64,000 nucleotides of DNA from Lycorma delicatula (lineage: Eukaryota > Arthropoda > Insecta > Hemiptera > Fulgoridae): contig NC_134461.1 of assembly GCF_047948215.1 (NCBI RefSeq), forward strand, positions 84,344,103-84,408,102. The letters are read 5' to 3'. The position numbers were made by a program, and so were the translations under genes. Below the pieces are notes generated by a model. The model searched no databases. It was not told where the DNA came from and worked only from the letters and a program-made list of their open reading frames with translations. Numbering within the stretch: position 1 is the first letter of the stretch; each line of letters starts with the position of its first letter. This document shows, in pieces, positions 1 through 11,045 of the stretch.

Positions 1-215
1 CAATTTTGTCAGATTTCATATAAAAACACTACATTTACCCTTTAATTAGTGTCCCGAGAAATACAATCGGTTTATTTTTAGGAAAGACACAGAATTTTAC
101 CAAAGGTGAAATCTTTCGCCAGCCGGTACTCGCTAACGAAGAGTTTCCGAACTATGTCTATATGATCTTTTTTTCATTTTCACCAGAAGAACATTTCCTA
201 AAATTTTGTTACATT
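1..215 (+). repeat. Dispersed repeat family R6, copy 1
   Basis: Shares a run of similar segments with 32960-33230 (same orientation) and 4495-4620 (inverted). The shared core includes a block ending in a 'tactcgctaac' motif followed by 'gtttccgaa' and a T-rich stretch. No coding potential seen. Probably a fragment of an unclassified transposon; it may begin upstream of the window. Confidence 0.6.
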
Positions 216-698
216 TTTTGTGAATCAATTATGTATTGAGTCCAGAAAACTGTTGACCAAATCTTAGGGATTGATTCGGGACATCAAAATAAAAAAAGAG
301 TTGACGTGGACAAATCCTAACTTGCTTTATTTTCCGTCTGTCCTCCATTTTGTGTTTTTTTTGCAATAAAAATGTATACCTTTAGATTGAAATATTTTAA
401 TGAGAAACTTGGTATAAGTGTACCGAAGAACATCTTCTACAAAATAAATACATTAGAAATTTTTACCCTTTAAAATTCTAAAATGGCATCCATATATATG
501 TTTTAATCATTAAAAACTCTGTAAATATTAATTTTATTGAATTATTTTTTATTATATACTCGTAAAACATTAATATTTGTATTGTAAACAAAATGACTTC
601 TCATTTTTTTCAAATCCTTGATAAACAACAGAGATACAACTGAAATTGTTAAAGGTTTGCAAAAAGTGTGCGTGAAATTGGACACAAAATTGATCAAA

Positions 699-793
699 CA
701 TGGACACAATGTATATATATTGTGTCCATGTTATACATGATATAATATCATGTATAACATGATATTGTATCATGATATCATGTATATACATGA
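699..793. other. Cluster of nested palindromes
   Basis: Three perfect inverted repeats lie end to end: 699-710 with 719-730 (12-bp arms, 8-nt loop), 727-743 with 745-761 (17-bp arms, one central base), and 771-782 (12-bp palindrome). All are AT-rich and overlap at CATG steps. The DNA could extrude as a cruciform, or a transcript could fold. The minus-strand frame across it has no recognisable protein and is a by-product of the palindrome. Confidence 0.75.
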
Positions 794-1323
794 TAACCAA
801 TTGAATTATATGGTATATTTTCCTGTTGTCTTCTTTATTACTATCATTACATATGAACTCTCGGTCAAAATTATGAAAGATGTTTTTAATAAATAATAAT
901 GTTTCATTGTTTATTTACTTTTTCCCTTGAACTGTGTGTTTTGTTTCTAAATTAACGAGGTAAAAGAAACACTAACAAACGGAAATAGTTTTATAGGGTA
1001 ATTTAATTTCGATGAATTTTGTGGCAAATTCTTTTAAAATTTTACTAATTTATGGTTCTAATTACTAGAATGAATCCTAGGAAGATAAAAAAAGATTTTT
1101 AAGTTAGACTTTATTTTTTATTTAAATAGTAGCTACAGAGGTTTGCCGTAGGCACGCCTTCCGCAGCTAGGGCCTCCGAGCGGGTTGCCCTGGCAGGCGG
1201 CATCTCGGAATGGGATTTTTAGGTGTCCAAAATTGATTACATTTTGGGTAAAAATATTTGTTTTTGAATGACAAAAATTGATATAACGAAAGTTAAATTA
1301 GAAATTTAACCCTAGAAATTGAT

Positions 1324-1602
1324 ACTAACGAATCGGAAATTTCCGCTAGTGTTCGGTATATTCCGGGGCCTACTTTTTGGTTATAGTACATTATTTTAAG
1401 AAGGAAACGAATCACATAAATTTAAAAAAATGAATTATTAATATGTATTTTACATATATATAGACATATATGCGATGTATCGATATATAGTAATATAACA
1501 AGTGTAGTTCAATATAACAATACAACCTATAGTTCATTATTTTTTAAGAAAAACAGTTACGTAAATAAAACAATATATTATTACCATATATTTCGCACAC
1601 AT

Positions 1603-1649
<47 letters not shown>

Positions 1650-1738
1650 TATAATAATATAACAAATATACACCTGACCACCACGAGACATGTACTAACG
1701 AATCGGGGGATTTTCCTCTAGTGATCGGTACATTCCGG
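1324..1738 (+). repeat. Diverged tandem repeat with short flanking direct repeats
   Basis: A block starting 'actaacgaatcgg' and ending 'attccgg' occurs at about 1324-1372 and again at 1693-1738. Between them a second block, with 'cattatttt' near its start and 'cgatgtat' near its end, occurs at about 1384-1506 and 1531-1670. Both pairs are diverged. Likely part of one repetitive element; class unknown. Confidence 0.5.
1596..1644. repeat. (CA)n(TA)n microsatellite
   Basis: A short alternating CA run passes directly into a pure TA run. It lies inside the second unit of the diverged tandem repeat. Confidence 0.9.
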
Positions 1739-1785
1739 TGCTAAGCTAACGGGGAGGGACATACAGACAGACACTCGTACAAATG

Positions 1786-2504
1786 CCCTTTAATAGGGTA
1801 GGATTATTGGTAAAATATGTTTTAATCAAGCATATGCTAGAAAGAAAAAAATATTTAAACACTCCAGTAATAAATCTCATAATTTATTCTTTGCCGTAAC
1901 ATTTTTGATCACTGAGAATTTGTTCTTATTTTTCCAGAGCCCAGTGAATATTTTTTCAACTGTTATTAAAAAGGAGACATATATTTGATAAAGTACAGTT
2001 TGTGTACATTATTTCGCTATGAAAAATACTGAAATATTTTAGAAAAATAAAATAATTGTGTACAGTTCTGTATTAAATTGTAATACGAAGATTGGTCGGT
2101 AACATCCACGGATTTAGCACGCGATATTAGCAGGAATCAACTTAGTAAAAGAAAGAGCACGTTTTTACTTGCGTTAAACTTTGCAGTGGTCATCTGTGTC
2201 CTCATTTTTTCTTTAGCTTTCTTATGTTTATAGGTTTTTTACGAGTTTGTTACTCCTTTCAGGAATTTCTTATTCTATCTTTTTTTCCGGTCGATACTCG
2301 CCATGTGATAGTTTCCTTTTATTTTGTAGACTCATACCAGAATTCCTTTTATTTTGTTCAGCTCTTGACCGCACCGCATACCAGAAAACAGATAATTTTA
2401 AAAAAATGTCTTGTCTATTTCTATGTTTATAAAATAAAACTTAATTTATAGCTTGACCGATTAGTCTAGTCGTTGAATATAGATTTTATATATATATATA
2501 TATA
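1786..2504. other. AT-rich DNA, nothing assigned
   Basis: No repeat partner elsewhere in the window and no recognisable protein motif. The short overlapping plus-strand frames around 2224-2451 have simple composition and look random. A TA run at about 2487-2506 directly abuts the mariner element and supplied its TA target. Confidence 0.5.
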
Positions 2505-2506
2505 TA

Positions 2507-3837
2507 CAGGGTGTCCCATATAAAACGCAACCCAACCTTATATTGGTAGGTATTGAAATAATAAAAAGGCATGATGTGTAAATGTAAATGTAATTTTTAT
2601 TATTACCATCCATTACCTTACATTTAGAGTAAATGTTGGAAGTGGCCACCATCTTCTTGAATACAAGCTTCAATTCTTTTTACAGCGTTTCTTGCAACCT
2701 TTTTCAAAGTTTGTAGCTGAATATTTAATACAGCTTGTTCAATATTGACTTTCAATTGTTCAAGTGTTCGTGGTTTGTTGCTGTAGGCTTTTTCTTTGAG
2801 GTAACCCCGTAGAAAAAAATCCGCCGCAGTCAAATCTGGAAATCTTGGTGGCCACAAGCCTCGACCGATAACATGATTACCAAAGAATTCCTCGACGAAA
2901 TCAGAAGTTGAACCTGCGTAGTGCGATGTCGCACAGTCATGTTGTAGCCAGCAGTGTCTGTCTTCCTCTTCCAAGATTGCGATGAACTGAAATAAAATAT
3001 CCTGATATCGTTCTGCATTAATGGTGTACTCGAAAAAAATAGGACCGATTATTTTCTTCCGCGATATCGCGCACCACACGCCCAACTTCTGCGGGTGTTT
3101 TTCGTGATTAAACGTGGGGATTTTCAGCACTCTAAATTCTACTGTTTTGGCTGTTTACGTAGCCATCCAAATGAAACCGTGCTTCATATGTGAAAAATAA
3201 CGAATCCATAACATTAATTCCCTCACGCAGAAATCGACGGAACCATTGACAATATTGTAGCCGTTTTTCTTTGTCGGGCTCAAGAAATTGATGAACCGTT
3301 TGAATGCGATAAGGTCGTAATTGTAATTGTTTGGTCGCCCGATGAACAGTTGATTTAGACAAATTAATTTCTGCAGACAAACGTCTGATCGATTTATTTG
3401 GCGAGGCGAGTAATCGGTCTTTGATTTCAGTGACTGTATCTGTATTCAACACTGACGCAGATCTTTTGTGTTCCTTGTTATTAACAGAACCGGTCTCTCT
3501 AAATTTTGCAACTAACCTTAATACTGATGTTTTGTTAGGAGCTGGTTTTATCTGGGTACTCATGGCGAAACAAATCTTGCACTGCAACCACTGATTTCGT
3601 ACTGAAGTACGACTCAACAATGAAAACACGTTCATCTAGCGAAAACACTATCTTGTCTCTAGCACTACACTGAACGTTATGATTGCATTGTTGTTACTAT
3701 CGGTAGTGTTCTACTGCGTCCCCGCGATGTTTAGATGTTGGACGAGTCCATTTCAGTAACGAGTAGGGGAGTAAGCTTGACTTTTGAAATTTCATGGATG
3801 AGTGATTGATGGGTTGCGTTTTATATGGGACACCCTG
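2507..3837 (-). mobile_element. Complete but inactive Tc1/mariner-type transposon
   Basis: Perfect 28-bp terminal inverted repeats lie at 2507-2534 and 3810-3837, starting 'cagggtgtcccatataaaac'. They are flanked by the TA dinucleotides expected for Tc1/mariner insertion (2505-2506 and 3838-3839). The element is 1331 bp, a usual length for the group, and holds one broken transposase gene on the minus strand. The exact terminal repeats against a decayed gene suggest moderate age, or end sequences kept by trans-mobilisation. Confidence 0.93.
2624..3635 (-). pseudogene. Tc1/mariner transposase, nonsense and frameshifted
   Basis: The N-terminal part (3635 down to 3132) has a helix-turn-helix region with 'INLSKSTVHRATKQLQLRPY'. 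The C-terminal part (3130 down to 2624) has 'LGVWCAISRKKIIGP', 'LQHDCATSHYA' and 'WPPRFPDLTAADFF', which are DDD/DDE-superfamily blocks. A TAG at 3134-3132 stands where the family usually has Trp after 'NSRI', and the frame shifts a few codons later. The first catalytic Asp of the usual 'TDEARF' block is Tyr here ('FTYEARF'). The second and third Asp are present, about 33 residues apart. The protein is therefore inactive three times over. The ATG near 3635 is the first in frame, but the true N-terminus is uncertain. Confidence 0.9.
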
Positions 3838-3839
3838 TA

Positions 3840-4494
3840 TCATTTTTTATACATTTTTCAACGACAATAGTTTCTTTATATTTGTCAGTCACTATTCAGC
3901 CCCTTAATCGTTTATATTATTTAAATGTTTATATTCCACTAAAAAAAATTGAATTTAAACAACATTCCGAAGAAATTCAAAAAAGCTTACTAGAATTTAA
4001 AATAATTTTTGATCAATATTAGATGTTAAGAATTTACACAAGAAGAAGAGAGAAGGATTGTTTAAAATTTCCACTTCAAGAAGAAATTTTCAAAGATATT
4101 GGGAATTCCAGTCGGACAAAGGTTGACTAACAATTGTAAAAATAAATCTGTAACAACTGATATAAAAAGGGTTGTATATTTATTGGTATGAAAACATGAA
4201 CTTTACTCAGGTGAACGTGGGTGGAAATACCCACTTCAAAATTATAAAATTTAAGTAAAAATATATGGTTCTAATGATATCTTTATTAAGAGAGGACTGC
4301 GATTAAGAAAGTCTGATTTTTTCAGCCGATAGGGATTTCAGCCCCGTAACCTTATTATACAGCCAACAGAAATGAAACTATAATCCTTAAACTGGTCACA
4401 GACAGCCGCCCTAATCGCATCAGATCAATGATACAACGAAACTATAGGTCCCAGAATTCTCCTTATGGACCTAACAAGGTTATATACAGGCGAT
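3840..4494. other. AT-rich DNA, nothing assigned
   Basis: No repeat partner or protein motif is visible. The plus-strand frame beginning at 3825 starts inside the mariner terminal repeat and has no recognisable domain, so it is not called. Confidence 0.5.
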
Positions 4495-4620
4495 TAACGT
4501 ACCAGCGTTTAGCGAAAATAATGGAAAAAAATCATGTAAATGGGTTCAGAAACGCTCCGTTAGCGAGTAACGGGTAGCGAAAGATTTCGCCCTGATTCCT
4601 GGGCAAAGACCTCCACTTTA
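4495..4620 (-). repeat. Dispersed repeat family R6, inverted fragment
   Basis: The reverse complement matches the central part of the copies at 1-215 and 32960-33230, including 'gcgaaatctttcgct' and 'actcgctaacg'. Fragment only; ends are not resolved. Confidence 0.5.
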
Positions 4621-4940
4621 CGTTCAATTCGATGAAATATTAATTGTTTTTATTTATTGTTAATTTTAGTATTGTAAATTAGTATCAAATTAAGTAATAA
4701 TTTTTTCACAATAATAGACCTAATAATTATGGCACAAAATTACATCAATTTTCTGCCATAATTCGGCTATTTGTAAACCGATTTAAAAAAATAAAATGTC
4801 ATTTTGTTTAAAATAAAAGACTTAATGTTTTAGAAACGTATACGTTTAGAAACGTATAACGTACATTTTTATAAAAGTTATATTTTATTATATTAACTTA
4901 GCGTATGTAACGTAAGTAGAAGTTAAGAGATATGGAAATG

Positions 4941-5033
4941 TAGCGTATGAAAAATGCCATGCCTCACCGGAATTCGAACCCAGGATCTCCGGATGAAATG
5001 CCGAGACGCTACCACTCGCGCCACGGAGGACGA
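4941..5033 (-). mobile_element. tRNA-derived SINE, family 1
   Basis: Read on the minus strand, it starts with a tRNA-like head having an A-box-like 'tggcgcgagtggtagcg' and a B-box 'gggttcgaattcc', then the family's 'ggcatggcatttttcat' body. The boxes are the internal RNA polymerase III promoter typical of SINEs. The lower-coordinate end is unclear. Confidence 0.8.
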
Positions 5034-5365
5034 ACGCGAGAGAAGAGTAATAATAGTTGAAATGTACTTTCCCGCATAGTGTATTACTAGACTTGTCATT
5101 GAAAACTGGTTTTAATTACATTCCATTATTATAGAATAAATTGTTCTTTATATTTATCACATAGATAGAACATACATTTTAAATTATCTTATTTAAATAT
5201 AGTCGCACTTAATGAATTTTTATCTATTTTTTTTATTATATTTTAATACCGATTATATTAACGGAAGTTGAATTTATATTAATTTTAGCAATGTGTATAA
5301 AAAAAATTAATTAACGGTGAACTTTTTCTCGATGATATAAAAACATGTAGTATGAATACGGGATT

Positions 5366-5466
5366 GACGTTTTGTAGCATAAGAAAAATGCCATGCCTGA
5401 CCGGGATTTGAACACGAAACCCCGGTTAAAAAGGCCGAGACGCTACCACTCCACCATGAAGATCGG
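5366..5466 (-). mobile_element. tRNA-derived SINE, family 1
   Basis: Second minus-strand copy, with 'ggagtggtagcg' (A box) and 'gttcaaatcccggtca' (B box) followed by 'ggcatggcattttt'. It has diverged from the copy 330 bp away. It lies near the middle of a minus-strand frame (5307-5531) that is not a gene. Confidence 0.8.
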
Positions 5467-5919
5467 TAAATGTATTTTTTATTTTTATAATAAAATAGAT
5501 AAATAAGAAAATAAGTCGAGTCTAAAGGCAATCATTTTTTTTTAACGTTAACACTAACGAAAGGTTATATTTCACGCTCTATTAATATACCGGGAAGTTC
5601 AGCAACATTATTGCCATCTTTTTTAAAATTAAAATTGTGCAAATATTTATATTAACGTAATAAAATTAAAAGATTACGTTATTATACATTTTTTATTTGA
5701 TAAGTGTTTGGACCTTATTACCTAACATGATATAAATATGACAGCCATTTACATCGCACTTCTTAGGGAACGTTTGAAATATACTATTTGCGTACCAGTT
5801 TGTTAAATCTTCTAAAATTGAAGGTATATTCAGCCACACGTGACACTTCTCTATCACCACTGTAATTGGCTGTATACGCGCATCATTATTTTCAGAGAAA
5901 GGAATTCTCGATTTTAAAT

Positions 5920-7000
5920 CGTGGGTTTCCAAACTTATATGTCCTAAGGGCCACACTGACTCCTCCACTAAGTCCTAAGGGCCAAGACTTGGTTACACAG
6001 CCGCGAAATAAAAACGATCATAAAACTAAAAACAAATATAAACACGAAATTCACGATACGAAAAACAACCCGACTCATTACGAAATAACACGCCGACGGA
6101 TAACGCAGTTACAACGCGAAACACAAAATAACCCTTCAATACAAATATTATATTCATTCTGTATTATGTATTCTGTGTTATGTTCATTCTTTGGAAACCC
6201 GTCCCTTATGCACACAGCCAATCTTCTTACAATCCTTCTATGACCTAAATCCCCGCAAACCAAGCATTTACTTACACTTCGACAGTCCTTAACCTGGTGC
6301 TCTTCCTTACTGCAGTTCAAACAAAGGCTGGTCCTATTGGGGCCGCTGCCCCAACATTTGAAGAAGCACCTGGCTTCCTTCGCCCTTGCCACCACCCTAC
6401 AATACACCTAGCCGACCTGAACTCTTTTATGAGTGAACAGCCGCCTCGTTCACGCGCAAAAACTCGTTCCAGGTCAGCCCAAAAGCAGCCCTTTTCGATG
6501 CAATTAAAGGCGTGCAGAGTTGGGTTTGCACACAGCACTAATACAGACAATAAATTTTTTCCTTCCGTGTCCTGACAGACATCCCTAATCCTATAATAGC
6601 AAACATCTTAGAAGTTTGAAATCGCTGCGGATAATTGAATAATTTCCACCAGTAAACTTTGATCCACAACTGCAAACAATTGTCAGTGGAAAATTACAGC
6701 TACATAAATCTGATTAATCATAATTATAATGTTTAATTCCGTATTGTGAATTACTTACGTATGTCACTTATTGTAAGTTTTAGGATAAATCTCTATCATT
6801 AATTACAGTTAAAATGTTCAACTTCTTTATATACTTCAGTTATTGTGTTTCTTAATTGGTCGTTAAATAAAAATATCTGATTATTACTTTGTATGATTTA
6901 CTTACATTATAAATTTTACCAGTGTAATGAAAATAAACTATGGCGGGCCGGATATCGGGCCGGATTGGTGGTACTCGCGAGCCGTTGTTTGGAAATCCCG
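5920..7000. mobile_element. hAT-like element carrying a LINE ORF1 fragment
   Basis: The left end reads 'gtgggtttccaaac', followed by 'aagggccac'. The right end is its imperfect inverse, 'gtttggaaatccc', preceded by GC-rich 'gggccgg' blocks. This arrangement is typical of hAT elements. An 8-bp flank (5912-5919 and 7001-7008) matches at 6 of 8 bases, the target-site length of hAT. No hAT transposase is seen inside; the only coding remnant is LINE-derived. Non-autonomous; boundaries are moderately certain. Confidence 0.55.
6240..6410 (-). pseudogene. LINE ORF1 (gag-like) zinc-knuckle fragment
   Basis: On the minus strand the translation contains a full CCHC knuckle 'CLNCSKEEHQVKDC' (Cys-2-Cys-4-His-4-Cys). 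A degenerate knuckle precedes it ('CFFKCWGSG', its His replaced), and a third start, 'CLVCGDLGH', follows it. Three spaced knuckles of this type are characteristic of ORF1 of Jockey/R1-group non-LTR retrotransposons, where they bind the element RNA. Only the C-terminal region survives and no linked reverse transcriptase is present. It sits wholly inside the hAT-like element, so it was either inserted there or captured. Confidence 0.75.
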
Positions 7001-7008
7001 CTTTAAGT

Positions 7009-8253
7009 TATCTCACTTAGTTAATTGTGTTAACTAAACACCAACCACATTTGTGTTAAGTTAATGAGAAAAATTATAGTATGTAAAATAAATTATATCA
7101 TATTAGTATGAAAAAGCGTCATTGTGTGTGGGTATGTATTTATATAGCTAATCTCCTCCTAAACCACAGGACCGATTTCAAACAAACTTGGGACAATTAT
7201 TCCTTACTAACTGGAAAAATACTGCGGGTATTACACATTCCTACCGCAACTGTTGCTGAGGGATTAGGACTGAGAGCTTTAAAACATTAATATTCTGGTA
7301 CGTTTGGAAATATTGTAGAGTATTCTCGAACACTAATACATTTTAGAAATTTTTAGAATTTCCTGAAAGTTTCTTGAACATTTTGGAGCTTTCTAGATCA
7401 TTACAGAACATTTTTTAACATTATTACATTTTGGAACAAGAAAGAAAACACAAAAAATGTTGTTTACAGGCAAGTAATGTGAACTAGTATAAATCGTTGC
7501 CGCCTTGTTGTTTGTAGTTTGAAATCTGTGTTTATTTAAATGTATATCGAATATTTGTTTGTGTTTTCGGATACAACTTATGGGGCTGTCTATACCAACT
7601 TCCTCGATATTCACGGCAGAATTAATTAATTAAATTAAATAAAAGAAAATAAAATCAGAAAATTAAAAATTAAATTAAATTGAATTTCTTCGTATAGTTG
7701 CATACGTTATTTGTGTATAGAATATTTTTGTGTAGCTGCATTACTTATTGTATTGTATATTGTTTGAAAGTTTAAAACACATCTTCTTTCTTCAAATTCC
7801 TCACGTTTTCATACAGACCATCCAAATGTAGGGTAATAAACAGGATAGATTTGGAAGGTTAAATTCAATAAGAAGGGTTGTAAAGGAGATTTATGTTTGT
7901 TGTGGAAAGTTAGTGAAAATCTTTGTAAAAAATAAATGGATAGGCCTGTAAGGAAATTATGAACCCGAAAAACGCCGGATATATAAGCTAGTATAATATA
8001 CAATTATTGCCAAAAATCATTAAGAGTAAATCATTAACGGTACTACCAGACTAGACCAGCAGACTATACCAAGGGATACATCAGACTACTACCCTTAAAT
8101 TAATTAAAAACATGCCTGTTCGGATTGGCTAAAAATTCGGATTACCAGAAGGCTGATTCTAGGATCCAAAAAATCAAGAACTACAGTGGAAATAACGTAA
8201 TTCTGGTAGTTAATAAAAACTACAATAATTACTGTTCTTAATTTCATATATAA
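7009..8253. other. AT-rich DNA with possible old repeat fragments
   Basis: At 7160-7200 there is 'accgatttcaaacaaactt', a wording common in insect transposon remnants. At 7320-7440 short 'cattttaga/cattttgga' phrases recur. No protein motif and no second copy in the window; the small frames here are not convincing. Confidence 0.4.
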
Positions 8254-8403
8254 TACAAGTGACACAAGGAAACGGGAAATTTTGAAAGTAGTAATGTTAG
8301 CCCTGAGGAGCTGGTAGAAAGGTGGGAGTGGGGCATCCTGCTGTGCACAGCTAACTGCCATTTAGTAACCATGGACCAGTGGATCGGTACATAATGTGCA
8401 TTT

Positions 8404-8700
8404 TTCTTTCTTTTTCCTGTTTAGCTTTCGGTAATTACCGTTCAAATAATACTTCAGAGGATAATACGTATGAGAGTAAATTAAGTGCAGTCTTGTACAG
8501 TCTCAGTTCGACCATTCCTGAGATGTTTCGTTAATTGAAACCCAACCACCAAAGAACACCGGTATCTACGATCTAGTAATCAAATCCGTGTAAAAGTAAA
8601 TGACTTTACTGGGACCTGAACGCTGGAACTCTCGACTTCCAAATCAGCTGATTTGGGAAGACGCGTTCATCACTAGACCAACCCGATGGGTTACACACCA
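8404..8700 (-). mobile_element. tRNA-derived SINE, family 2, nested in a transposon
   Basis: Minus-strand orientation: the head 'ggttggtctagtgatgaacg' (A box) and 'gcgttcaggtccc' (B box) are followed by the family body and the tail containing 'gaagtattatttg'. A 7-bp target duplication 'tgcattt' flanks it at 8397-8403 and 8701-8707, showing retroposition into the older Tc1/mariner element. Confidence 0.9.
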
Positions 8701-9150
8701 TGCATTTGCCGTGAAGGCATTTTACAAGAATGAGAACTGTGTACTGTTGCTCAACGGGATTTCCGACGACATTACAATTTAGGACGTCACAGTCGCGTTC
8801 CATCTTGCCACGCCATCAAGACATGGGTTGAGAATTTCGAGGAGACGGGTTCAGCTTTAAAAAAGAAATCACCAGGAGATCAACGAATGCTAGAAAACAT
8901 TGAAGCGGTTTGGGCCTCAATTGGAAGGAGCCCTCTACGGTCGACAAGGAAACGCGCAGCAGCATCGAATCTAAACCGAACAACTGTCCGCCGAATACTC
9001 CACAATGATTTGAAGTTTCCCCTTTACAAAATTTAAGTTGTACAGAAACTGAAACCATCAGATTATGTGATCCCATTAATTCCCATGGAAGTGTTCCTAA
9101 GTGCCATGCAAAATCTCATGGTTCGCTTTCAGGAATGCATACCTTCGAAT
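8701..9150 (+). pseudogene. Tc1/mariner transposase N-terminal remnant
   Basis: Plus-strand translation gives 'AFAVKAFYKNENC', then after a frameshift 'RRHYNLGRHSRVPS', 'TWVENFEETGSALKKK', 'RKRAAASNLNRTTVRRIL' and, past a TAA near 9035, 'VVQKLKPSDY'. These blocks match the paired helix-turn-helix DNA-binding half of a mariner-like transposase common in insects. The catalytic DDD/DDE half is absent. The frame is broken at least twice. The SINE at 8404-8700 has separated it from its 5' region. Confidence 0.85.
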
Positions 9151-9329
9151 GGCCATCATCTTATGGACATAGTTTTTTTAAAAATTGATATGTTTTGTGT
9201 TGGGACACTTAATTGCACGTAATTTACTTTTTGTTTTCAACAATAAAACTTGTAAACGCATTTTTTTACTTTTGTGAGAGTTACTTCAAAATTTCCCGTT
9301 TCCTTGTATCACTCTGTATATATGATACT

Positions 9330-9495
9330 ACCACTCCGCCGATCTCCGTGGCGGAGTAGTATCATCTCGGCCTTTCAGGAGGTCCTGGGTTCGAATCCTG
9401 CTTAGGCATGGCATTTTTCATACTCTACAAGATTCCATATTTTATATTATACATACAAGTGTCTTTGTAAGCTTCTGTGAAATTCATCCACCAGA
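9330..9495 (+). mobile_element. tRNA-derived SINE, family 1, tail type 1
   Basis: Begins 'ccactccgccgatctccgtg', with 'gcggagtagtatca' in place of the A box and a clear B box 'gggttcgaatcc', then 'ggcatggcatttttcat'. Its 3' part ('gtctttgtaagcttctgtg') matches copies at 16072 and 36918. It abuts the end of the Tc1/mariner element. Confidence 0.85.
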
Positions 9496-9747
9496 AAACG
9501 AAAAAAAAAAATATATATATATATATATTACATTTTTCATTGATTCTTTTTAAAATAAAACATTATAAAAGTTGAAAAGATTTTAAAATTATTATCTAAA
9601 TAAATTACTTTTGATTATTACTGACCGCGTTTTTCTTTATTTTCGATAAAAGTCATTAATTATTTTGTTTTTTAGTGGGTTTTATTTCCTACTTTTATAA
9701 TTAATGGTAAATGTTAGTGAAATTGTGCCGTTTTATTTTCTTTATCC

Positions 9748-9783
9748 AGAGAAGCTACCACTCTGCAACGAAGATCGACATAT
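9748..9783 (-). repeat. SINE family 1 head fragment
   Basis: 'gctaccactctgcaacgaag' is the reverse complement of the family 1 A-box region. Only the head is recognisable. Confidence 0.45.
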
Positions 9784-10660
9784 TTTGTTACAATTAGTAT
9801 TAAATTAAAACGAAGTAATTCGGTAATAAATTTTTTAACAATAGATAGATGTTTTTTTCTACCAGTATAGTTTTTCAAAATAAAAATTTTTCATCAACCT
9901 GTATTAAAAAAAAATATTTCTGTGAATTAAATAATCTATTTTCATGTATGAAATGTCCTTTACTAAATTGTTCGGATTACCAAGAGGTTCGTACTGAAAG
10001 GGTTCGGATTTCAGGTAATCAAAAGTATTGTATATTTTTTTATATTATATATTTTTTTTTTATTATTATTTTCTACTGAAAGAAATTCTATGTAAATAAA
10101 TACAGAATTGTTACGTAATTTTTTTTAACGGAAATGAAAAATTTTAATATATGATAGTCAAACGTCAGCAGTAAAAAAAAATAATAGAGTAATTTATCCT
10201 GTTTTGTTTAAAAAGTAAATTAAAAAGGTTATTGTAAAAGAAACAATATACAGACCTACTTAATGTCTTATAAGCTCCATTTTTAATGACTAGGTTTCTA
10301 AAAACCGGTTTACGTAATACTTACGTAAAATAATATATATGAAATGGAATCAGAAATGTATAATTTACTCATAAGCTATTAATTACTGGTATGAGAAAAA
10401 ACTGGCTAGCAATTTTGTACAATTGCATTAAAAATAACAATAAAATTATTCTTAATTTTCTTTAATAAATACCCAATGTATCTTTTCGCGTTTCCCCCCA
10501 CACACCGAAACTACCCGGTTACAACCAGGTATGTTCCCTGTCACTACCAGCCCCATAATTACTTTATGTTAAAAAAAGCTGAAAAAATATTACGTGACCT
10601 TCCCGGCTATTAATAATAGAAAGGATAAAAGAGAGAGAAAGAGACAAAAAGCAGAATATA
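9784..10660. other. AT-rich DNA, nothing firm
   Basis: A short plus-strand open frame at 9849-10079 contains a Cys-containing stretch ending at a possible splice donor (near 10013), but no acceptor precedes it convincingly. No repeat partner found. Confidence 0.4.
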
Positions 10661-10664
10661 TATA

Positions 10665-11040
10665 TATTTTTAAAGGAAGGGAATAAACATAAATATAAAA
10701 TAGGGAATAAATATAAAATATTCATACGTAGGTTAACTTATAAGTTTTGTTATGTAAAGTCATCTTAATGTAACATCCCCTACAATAAAGGCTAAAATAA
10801 GAAAAAGAGAGTTTTCAAAATTCGTTTGTTCATTTTAGATCCGGGTCTATAATTAAAAAAAAATTGTAGACATTCTTGATAGCTCTATATATGAAGTACA
10901 ACCCTTCAAAAACATTTTGAAAAATATCTAAACTGAAGGGAGATAGAGGAAAAAAACATATTTATAAATTTTAAAAAGTGGAGGTTGATTTTTACAAAAA
11001 GATTGTTTTATAACGTTTATATATAATAGAAAAAAATGTT
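10665..11040 (+). repeat. Dispersed repeat family R3, copy 1
   Basis: Aligns by eye with 25005-25780, 31160-31346 plus 32303-32640, and 62765-63310. Shared phrases include 'aataaaggctaaaataag', 'ccgggtctataatt' and 'aaaaatatctaaactgaagg'. No coding capacity. Unclassified; copies are strongly diverged. Confidence 0.65.
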
Positions 11041-11045
11041 TTTAT

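Larger units (their letters stand above)
8256..9316 (+). mobile_element. Second Tc1/mariner-type element, internally deleted and split by a SINE
   Basis: The left end (8256 onward) and right end (up to 9316) carry inverted copies of 'acaaggaaacgggaaatttt', with TA dinucleotides immediately outside (8254-8255, 9317-9318). Without the nested SINE the element is only about 765 bp. It holds the transposase DNA-binding region but no catalytic region, so it is a deletion derivative. Confidence 0.8.

Noticed and set aside
2461..2673. Minus-strand frame over the mariner left end
   Set aside because: It crosses the terminal repeat and a TA microsatellite and overlaps the end of the transposase in another frame.
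9849..10079. Possible Cys-rich exon ending at a GTAAT donor
   Set aside because: No acceptor site of reasonable quality precedes it and the Cys spacing matches no domain I know.
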